DNA of 32,882 nt from Cryobacterium sp. GTDB lineage: Bacteria > Actinomycetota > Actinomycetes > Actinomycetales > Microbacteriaceae. The stretch is from positions 1 to 32,882 of the forward strand of contig NZ_JAJAYI010000043.1 in the NCBI RefSeq assembly GCF_026786305.1. The letters are read 5' to 3'. Both the position numbers and the translations under genes were made by a program. This document shows positions 26,839-32,882 of this stretch, piece by piece (within the stretch, counting starts at the first letter, position 1; the number at the start of each line of letters is the position of its first letter). Below the pieces are notes generated by a model. The model did not search any database. It was given only the letters and a program-made list of their open reading frames with translations, and was not told the origin of the DNA.

Positions 26839-27552
26839 CTACAGCTGCGCGTCGCGCAACCGCTCCTGCACGGCTCGGGCGATCTCCTCCACCGAAGCGG
26901 ACGCCGGAAACACCGCCACGATCAGGTCGGAGGCCCGGTCGTCCGCCACGGCCGCCGGTGATAACAGCCGGCGCACCTCGGCGAGCTCGGCCGCGAGCTC
27001 GGCTGGCCCGACTCCCGCGGCCCCGCGAATCAACCGACGCAACTCAAAGTTGTGGGTGGCCGTCACCGCCGCAGCAAAGCGGATGGCGGTGAGCGGGTTG
27101 ATCTCGGGCAGCGCCCCCCGCAGGTACGCGGCAAAGACCTTCTCATACCGTGACACCATCACGGTTTCACGATCGCGCAGCACGACCGTCTGCCGCACGA
27201 GCAGGTCGCGCATGCGCACAACCTCGAGCCTCTCCCGAAAGCGTTCAAAAACGAGCGCAGCCGCCTCGCACACCGCGAGCCACGGGTCAGCATGCTCCTG
27301 CGCAAAATACCCCGAGATCTGCTCGAGCAGTTCGTCGTGGTCGGCGAAGATCACATCGTCTTTTGAACCGAACTGCCGAAAGAAGGTGCTGCGGGACACC
27401 CCGGCAGCTGCGGCGATGTCGGTCGCCGTTGTCGCCTCGTACCCGCCGCTCTGAAACAGCCGCACCGCGATATCGGCTACCTCAACGCGGGAGTGGGCAT
27501 CCGCTGGGCGAAGGCCGGTGTCGTTCGGGGCGTGCGGCGTGGGCTCAGGCAT
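26839..27552 (-). CDS. TetR/AcrR-family transcriptional regulator
   Basis: A 237-residue repressor-type regulator. The N-terminal helix-turn-helix (about residues 22-70) reads VADIAVRLFQSGGYEATTATDIAAAAGVS in sections, then STFFRQFGSKDDVIFADHDEL, the usual TetR layout. The remaining ~165 residues form an all-helical ligand-binding and dimerisation domain. It lies upstream of the acyl-CoA dehydrogenase on the same strand, whose promoter holds a TetR-size double operator, so control of that gene is likely. It is also divergent from the large peroxidase gene across 162 bases; no copy of the operator is visible there. The ligand may be an acyl-CoA, by analogy. Confidence 0.92.
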   Translation of the reverse strand: MPEPTPHAPNDTGLRPADAHSRVEVADIAVRLFQSGGYEATTATDIAAAAGVSRSTFFRQFGSKDDVIFADHDELLEQISGYFAQEHADPWLAVCEAAALVFERFRERLEVVRMRDLLVRQTVVLRDRETVMVSRYEKVFAAYLRGALPEINPLTAIRFAAAVTATHNFELRRLIRGAAGVGPAELAAELAEVRRLLSPAAVADDRASDLIVAVFPASASVEEIARAVQERLRDAQL

Positions 27553-27615
27553 AGTCTGCCGAAATTATCACGAAATCCCACGCGTTGCCCCGCGCACTCC
27601 GCGAGGCGGGCCGGT

Positions 27616-27638
27616 GCGCCGCGATGACAGCACGGCGC
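27616..27638. promoter_or_regulatory. GCGCCG-N11-CGGCGC inverted repeat in the TetR/peroxidase gap
   Basis: Perfect 6-base inverted repeat in the 162-base divergent region. A second, looser pair GAGGGC/GCCCTC lies at 27641-27668. Either may be a regulator site for the peroxidase or the TetR gene. GC-only arms of this length are only weak evidence, and no convincing -35/-10 pair for the peroxidase was found. Confidence 0.3.
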
Positions 27639-27714
27639 CTGAGGGCACAAGGTTTCCATAAGGCCCTCCTTGCACGCTTGCAGCATTCACTCGCTCTGTA
27701 GAGATAGGTGTGTC

Positions 27715-30700
27715 ATGAGTCCGATTAAGGGAAATCCGGTCAAGGGCGCAACGGCCCGAGGAGCAGGAACGCCGGGAATGCACGGTAGCCCGCCTGCCAA
27801 GCACGCCAGGAGATCCCCCTTTAGCCGGATGACCCGCATGGTCGCCGCCGGCATGGCCGTGGTTCTTTACGCCGGCCTGGGTCTTTCGGCCACCGCGATC
27901 AGCGCCAGTGCCATCGTTGCCCCGGTCGGCCAGGGCTTCGCGGTTACCGCCTCGGACCTCGCCTACATTTTGAAGCAGATTAAGATCGCGGAGGCGCACG
28001 TCGCCAACACGACCTCAGCCACCGGACCCTGTGGCGCCCTGGTGGGAACCGGAGCCAACCAAATTGCCAGCCCGCTCCTCTCCCTGGGTCTGCGCACCGT
28101 TGACGGTTCCTGTAACAACCTGCAGCCCGGCCAAGAGACCTTCGGTGCGGCAGACCAGGTGTTCCCGCGGCTGACCACGAAGTCGTTCCGCGACGCCGAC
28201 CCGGTTCTTCCGGGCTTCGGGCCAACCGGACCCTCGTCGTACCAGCAGAAGAGGGGCAACGTCTTCGACGCGGAACCCCGCATCGTCAGCAACTTGATCG
28301 TTGACCAGACCTCCACGAACCCGTCGGCCATCGCGGCAGCCGGATATCCCGTGCGAGCTCAGGGCGGAAACCCCATCGTGCCCTGCACGACTGACCCGAC
28401 GCCGGCCGTGCCGGCAGGCATACCGGCCGGCTGCGTGCCGGCTGGCGAGACCTTGTCAATTCCGAACGTCACCACGGATGTCGGCCTCTCGCCGCCGTAT
28501 AACTCCCTGTTCACCCTGTTCGGTCAGTTCTTCGACCACGGCATTGACCAGACCGTGAAGGGCGGTGGAACGGTTTTTGTGCCGCTCCAGGCTGATGACC
28601 CGCTCCGGGTCGCCGGTCCAGACGGCATCGTCGGCAACGGCGACGAAGTTCCGGCCAATCAGGCATTCATGGTGCTCACCCGTGGGCAGAACCAGCCAGG
28701 CGCTGACGGCATCCTCGGTACATCGGATGACGTCCAGGACGCGCTCAACACCGACTCACCGTGGGTCGACCAGAGCCAGACATACGCCTCGCACGCCTCG
28801 CACCAGCTTTTCCTGCGCGAGTATGTCAATAACCCGGCTGGCTTTCCGGTCTCGACCGGCAAGATGCTCGGCGGCCCCGCTGGCCCGACGGCTGGGGGCA
28901 TGGCTACCTGGGCCACCACCAAGGCACAGGCTTCGAGCCTTCTCGGGCTCCTTCTCGAGGACAAGGACGTGCTCAACATTCCGCAGATGGCCGTTGACCC
29001 CTACGGGAAGTTCATCCCGGGTCCCGCTCGCAACCTGCCGATGTACGTCACAGCGACCGGCATGGTCGAAGGCAACATCGACGCGCCGGTGCCCGTGCCG
29101 AGCAACGTGCTCTATTTCAATACTCCGTTCCTGACGGACATCGCGCACAATGCCGAGCCGAAGCCGGGCCGCACGCCCGACCTCGACAACACCGCCAGTG
29201 CCGACTTCGCCAGCCAGCCGGTCGGCACCTACGACGATGAGATGCTCAACGCGCACTTCATCGCCGGGGATGGCCGGGTCAACGAGAACATCGGTCTTAC
29301 CGCGGTTCACCAGATCTTCCACTCCGAGCACGACCGTCTCGTCGGTGACATCGAGAACACTCTCACCAACGACACAACAGCCAAGGGCGTCGCAGCCCTG
29401 GCCGAGTGGAAGCTGGCTGGCGGAGCGGACGGTTGGAACGGTGAGCGCATCTTCCAGGCGGCTCGGTTCATCACCGAAATGGAATACCAGCACCTCGTCT
29501 TTGAAGAGTTTGCGCGCAAGGTTCAGCCGGGGATCAACCCCTTCCAGCCGTTTGCCTTCACCCAGACCGAGATCAACCCGGCCATCAAGGCCGAGTTCGC
29601 TCACGCAGTGTACCGCTTCGGCCACTCCATGTTGACCGAGACGATCTCGCGCACGAACGAGGACCGGGTCGGCGCCGATGGCGTCTACGGAACGTCCGAC
29701 GACATCCGCGGGAGCAAGAACGACATCTCGTTGCTCAAGGGCTTCCTGAACCCTCCGGCGTACACCGATGGCGGTGCGGCCGGTGAGTTGACCTCGGAAC
29801 AGGCGGCCAGCAGCGTGATCATGGGCATGTCCGATCAGATCGGTGAAGAACTCGATGAGTTCGTGACCGACACCCTGCGCAACAACCTGTTGGGTCTTCC
29901 GCTCGACCTGGCGGCAATCAACATGACGCGCGCGCGCTCTGAGGGCATCTCGACGCTCAATGTTCTTCGCCGGGAGCTGTTCAACTCGACGAACGATGGC
30001 GCGCTCAAGCCGTACATCAGCTGGGTCGACTTTGGTGAGAACCTCAAACACCCGACCTCGCTGGTCAACTTCGTCGCTGCGTATGGACAACACCCGTCGA
30101 TCACCAGCGCAACCACCCTGGCGGGAAAGCGTGAGGCCGCTCGGCTGATCGTTGCCCCCGACGTACTGGCTGGCGATGTGGCACCCGTCGATGCTGCAGC
30201 GTTCATGAACAGCACCGATGCGTATGCCAACAGCGGAACACGCTCGGTTACCGGAGTCGACGACATCGACCTCTGGATTGGTGGCCTCGCCGAGGTGACG
30301 ACGCCGTTCGGCGGTCTGCTGGGAACCACGTTCAACTACGTGTTCGAGAACCAGCTCACCGAACTGCAGAACGGTGACCGCCTGTACTACCTGGCGCGCA
30401 CACCCGGCATGAATCTGCGCACCCAACTCGAGGGCAACTCGTTCGCCGAGATGGTCATGCGCAACTCTCCCGCCCACACACTGAAGGCGGATGCGTTTGC
30501 GACGGCCGACTGCAAGTTCGAGCTGAAGAACCTGGCTGGAACGGCCACGGGCTACGCAACATTCGGAAACACGGTCGCAGATGACGTGGATTCCGACTGT
30601 AACGAAACGGCTCTGTTGATTCGCATGCCCGACGGCACGATCAAGTACCGCGCTCGCAACAGCATCGACCCGGCCGGCATCAATGGCCAGAGCGTGTACA

Positions 30701-32882
30701 ACGGTGCTCTCGGAGTCAACCGCATGTTCGGCGGCAACGACAACGACACCTTCTGGGGTGGTGCTGGCAACGACATCATCGAGGGTGGTGGTGGTGCCGA
30801 TGTCGCACTCGGCGGTGAAGGCAACGACATCCTCACCGACCTTGGTGGTGACGACGTGTCCAAGGGCGGTCCCGGCAACGACGCGATCGATGCCGGCCCG
30901 GGTCTGGACATCATCATGGGTGGCGAGGGCAAAGACTTTACCAACGGTGGAGCCAATGCCAACGTAACCTTCGGTGGAGCCGGTGACGACTTCATCATTC
31001 TGGGTCAGGGCATCGATGAAGCCCTCGGTGACAGTGGCGACGACTGGTTGGAGGGCGGCGACCAGCCTGACCTATTGATCGGAGACAGCAGCAACCTGTT
31101 CTTCCTGGATAACTCGCAGAGGCCCGGTTCCGATATTTTCATCGGCCAGGGTGGCGACGACGACTACGACATGGAGGGCGGCGATGACATCGGTCTTGCT
31201 GGCCCCGGTATCGAAAAGGTCGCCGGCGGTTCTGGGTATGACTGGGAGATCGGGCTCGGGGACCCGCAGCCACAGGACGCGGACCTCGCGCTCCCGTTCC
31301 CGGCTCTCGGCATCCTTCAGATTGGAGTCCGCGACAAGTTCAATGAGGTGGAGGCGCTCTCCGGTGCCGGCCTCAATGACATCCTGCGTGGTGACAACAT
31401 TGTTCCCAGTGCCGTCGGCGGCGGCGGCTTCATCGGCTGTGACGCGCTGGATCAGGACAGCCTGAACCGGATTGACGGTCTGGATGCACTGGTTCCGCCA
31501 CTCGCAACTCCGTTGAGCGCGGTCGTCGCGCAGTCGGCATCGAACGACTGCCCGATCCTGACCGGCCCGAACGTCTGGGGCGACGGCAATATCCTCCTCG
31601 GCGGTGGCGGCAGCGACCTGATCGAGGGCCGTGGCGCCGATGACATCATTGACGGTGACGCCTATATCAATGTTCGGCTGAGCGTTCGGACCAACCCGAG
31701 TGACCCGCTGACAGAGATCGGCAGTGCCAGCGTCAACAATGCGGGGCAGACCGCCATGGCGAGCCAGTACCTGCGCGATGGTGCCGGTAATCTCACCGGG
31801 CAGACGCTGCAGGAAGCGGTCTTCGCTGGAGTTGTCGACCCCGGCAATATCGTGGCAGTTCGCGGGATCCTCTACGGAACGGGCGGCATCGACTCCGCGA
31901 TGTTCTCGGGTCTGGCGAGTGACTACCAGGTCACCACGACCGGCGGCGACGGCACTCTCGGTTCGGCGGGATCGGTCACCACGGTTCTCGATAACCGCGG
32001 TACCGACGGCACAGACACCCTGCGCAACATCGAACGCCTGCAGTTCAGCGACACCGTGGCTCCGGGAACTCCGGTGATCGGTGCGGCTGTCGCCGGCAAC
32101 GCCACCGCAACGGTCGCCTGGACCCCGTCCGCAACCGGCATCGTCACCAGCTTCGCGGTGAAGGTGCTCGATTCGGCCGGCGCCCAGGTGGGCGCGCTGC
32201 GCACCGCCCCCGGCACCGCAGTCAACCTGGTGGTCACCGGGTTGACCAACGGTTCCAGCTACACCTTCCAGGTGTCGGCGACCAACGCGGAGGGCACGAG
32301 CGCATTCTCCGCTTCGTCCAACGCGGTGACCCCGGCGGCTCCGGTGGTGCAGGTGGTTGGGGGAGCTCCGGTAATCGGAACCTCGGTCGCCGGTAACGCG
32401 CAAGTCACCGTCAACTGGGCCGCCCCGGCACCGGTCGCCAATGCGGCACCGATCACGGGCTACTCGGTTCGCACCTTCATCGGTGCGGGCACGACGCCCA
32501 CGGGCACCACGACGGTGGCTAATGTCACCAGCGCGGTGATCGGGTCGCTGACGAATGGCACCGGGTACACCTTTGATGTCGCCGCGATCAACGCGGTCGG
32601 CACCGGAGCATTCTCGGCCCGGTCGGTGGCGGTCACACCGACCGCCCCCGTGGTGCAGGTGGTCGCCGGAGCGCCCGTGATCGGAACCTCGGTCGCCGGG
32701 AACGCGTCGGCGACCGTGCACTGGGCCGCCCCGGCCCCGGCCGCCGCTGCGGCACCCATCACGGGCTACTCGGTGCGCACCTTCATTGGTGCGGGCGCGA
32801 CGGCCACGGGCACCACGACGGTGGCTAATGTCACCAGCGCGGTGATCGGGTCGCTGACGAACCGAACCGGTTACACCTTTGA
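27715..32882 (+). CDS. Giant secreted animal-type haem peroxidase with RTX and FN3 repeats (3' end outside window)
   Basis: At least 1,722 codons, open to the right edge. Residues 1-42 are basic and 43-62 hydrophobic, ending ASA near 66: a Sec-type signal with a long n-region (Met22, Met39 or Met42 are alternative starts). Residues about 190-940 form an animal-type haem peroxidase: GQFFDHGID with distal His275 and Asp274, RVNE with Arg521 and Glu524 (the Arg-x-x-Glu pair that contacts haem), and RFGHSM with proximal His637; FNYVFENQL and LYYLARTPG follow. The Ca-binding Asp next to the distal His in myeloperoxidase is Gly276 here. From about 1006 to 1125 and again near 1296-1316 run GGxGxDxx-type RTX calcium repeats. 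From about 1450 FN3 domains follow, the second and third near-identical. The substrate is unknown; the architecture recalls manganese-oxidising MopA-type peroxidases. Confidence 0.92.
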   Translation, partial: MSPIKGNPVKGATARGAGTPGMHGSPPAKHARRSPFSRMTRMVAAGMAVVLYAGLGLSATAISASAIVAPVGQGFAVTASDLAYILKQIKIAEAHVANTTSATGPCGALVGTGANQIASPLLSLGLRTVDGSCNNLQPGQETFGAADQVFPRLTTKSFRDADPVLPGFGPTGPSSYQQKRGNVFDAEPRIVSNLIVDQTSTNPSAIAAAGYPVRAQGGNPIVPCTTDPTPAVPAGIPAGCVPAGETLSIPNVTTDVGLSPPYNSLFTLFGQFFDHGIDQTVKGGGTVFVPLQADDPLRVAGPDGIVGNGDEVPANQAFMVLTRGQNQPGADGILGTSDDVQDALNTDSPWVDQSQTYASHASHQLFLREYVNNPAGFPVSTGKMLGGPAGPTAGGMATWATTKAQASSLLGLLLEDKDVLNIPQMAVDPYGKFIPGPARNLPMYVTATGMVEGNIDAPVPVPSNVLYFNTPFLTDIAHNAEPKPGRTPDLDNTASADFASQPVGTYDDEMLNAHFIAGDGRVNENIGLTAVHQIFHSEHDRLVGDIENTLTNDTTAKGVAALAEWKLAGGADGWNGERIFQAARFITEMEYQHLVFEEFARKVQPGINPFQPFAFTQTEINPAIKAEFAHAVYRFGHSMLTETISRTNEDRVGADGVYGTSDDIRGSKNDISLLKGFLNPPAYTDGGAAGELTSEQAASSVIMGMSDQIGEELDEFVTDTLRNNLLGLPLDLAAINMTRARSEGISTLNVLRRELFNSTNDGALKPYISWVDFGENLKHPTSLVNFVAAYGQHPSITSATTLAGKREAARLIVAPDVLAGDVAPVDAAAFMNSTDAYANSGTRSVTGVDDIDLWIGGLAEVTTPFGGLLGTTFNYVFENQLTELQNGDRLYYLARTPGMNLRTQLEGNSFAEMVMRNSPAHTLKADAFATADCKFELKNLAGTATGYATFGNTVADDVDSDCNETALLIRMPDGTIKYRARNSIDPAGINGQSVYNGALGVNRMFGGNDNDTFWGGAGNDIIEGGGGADVALGGEGNDILTDLGGDDVSKGGPGNDAIDAGPGLDIIMGGEGKDFTNGGANANVTFGGAGDDFIILGQGIDEALGDSGDDWLEGGDQPDLLIGDSSNLFFLDNSQRPGSDIFIGQGGDDDYDMEGGDDIGLAGPGIEKVAGGSGYDWEIGLGDPQPQDADLALPFPALGILQIGVRDKFNEVEALSGAGLNDILRGDNIVPSAVGGGGFIGCDALDQDSLNRIDGLDALVPPLATPLSAVVAQSASNDCPILTGPNVWGDGNILLGGGGSDLIEGRGADDIIDGDAYINVRLSVRTNPSDPLTEIGSASVNNAGQTAMASQYLRDGAGNLTGQTLQEAVFAGVVDPGNIVAVRGILYGTGGIDSAMFSGLASDYQVTTTGGDGTLGSAGSVTTVLDNRGTDGTDTLRNIERLQFSDTVAPGTPVIGAAVAGNATATVAWTPSATGIVTSFAVKVLDSAGAQVGALRTAPGTAVNLVVTGLTNGSSYTFQVSATNAEGTSAFSASSNAVTPAAPVVQVVGGAPVIGTSVAGNAQVTVNWAAPAPVANAAPITGYSVRTFIGAGTTPTGTTTVANVTSAVIGSLTNGTGYTFDVAAINAVGTGAFSARSVAVTPTAPVVQVVAGAPVIGTSVAGNASATVHWAAPAPAAAAAPITGYSVRTFIGAGATATGTTTVANVTSAVIGSLTNRTGYTF
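32341..32882 (+). repeat. Tandem 306-bp FN3-coding DNA repeat (second copy cut by edge)
   Basis: The segment from 32341 repeats from 32647 with a period of 306 bases (102 codons). Long stretches are identical, including more than 50 bases covering TTVANVTSAVIGSLT. Identity at silent positions points to recent duplication or gene conversion inside the peroxidase gene. The second copy continues to the window edge, and more copies may follow. Confidence 0.88.

Noticed and set aside
30721-31660. Repetitive GGC/GAC-rich DNA that could suggest a CRISPR or satellite array
   Set aside because: The periodicity is that of in-frame RTX codons, with no constant repeat or unique spacers.
28756-32721. Two long minus-strand open frames (573 and 549 codons)
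   Set aside because: Both lie antisense to the peroxidase gene. Their repetitive His/Arg/Gly-rich text mirrors the RTX and FN3 coding repeats.

Overview
The window is high-GC actinobacterial DNA and most resembles the family Microbacteriaceae (a Cryobacterium/Leifsonia-like organism). This rests on the gene order around fhaA-fhaB-pstP-rodA-pbpA-pknA-pknB, on crgA, the class E sortase and trpG next to it, on frequent GTG starts, and on a strikingly frequent AGCGGATGC word. In actinobacteria this cell-wall/kinase cluster normally lies close to dnaA and oriC. No dnaA is in the window.

Layout. 1-1749 (minus): a universal stress protein followed by a P-type cation ATPase cut by the left edge. 1750-2228: non-coding, with three tightly spaced DnaA-box-like 9-mers. 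2229-4290: crgA (minus), then a plus-strand run of class E sortase, a 53-residue membrane protein and trpG/pabA. 4349-13205 (minus): one tightly overlapping operon, transcribed fhaA, fhaB, pstP, rodA, pbpA, pknA, pknB, which couples Ser/Thr phosphorylation to septal and lateral wall synthesis. 13554-13637: tRNA-Leu(CAG). 13711-16572: a quinone oxidoreductase-like MDR protein, a multi-haem-ligand cytochrome b-type membrane protein and an EI24/CysZ-family membrane protein. 16640-21575: a catabolic module of mmsB-mmsA (valine/3-hydroxyisobutyrate degradation), a divergent LysR regulator and an MHS-type MFS transporter. 21800-25188: an unknown Cys-rich protein and a short UvrA paralogue lacking the UvrB-binding domain. 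25293-27552: an acyl-CoA dehydrogenase with a TetR regulator upstream on the same strand; the dehydrogenase promoter is overlaid by a perfect 37-bp palindrome. 27715-end: a very large secreted protein, still open at the right edge.

The most unusual gene is this last one. It is an exported animal-type haem peroxidase (distal His275, Arg521/Glu524 and proximal His637 all visible) fused to RTX-type calcium-binding repeats and then to tandem FN3 domains, in an apparently monoderm organism and with an N-terminal Sec-type signal. Its architecture recalls manganese-oxidising MopA-type peroxidases. Two of its FN3 repeats are near-identical at DNA level with a 306-bp period.

Other signals worth a second look are a shared operator-like motif before the LysR gene and before the MFS transporter, non-coding elements bounded by GTTGGTC/GACCAAC ends, the DnaA-box cluster, and the strand-biased nonamer AGCGGATGC. 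All functional names come from recognition of motifs and architecture by eye; no database search was run.
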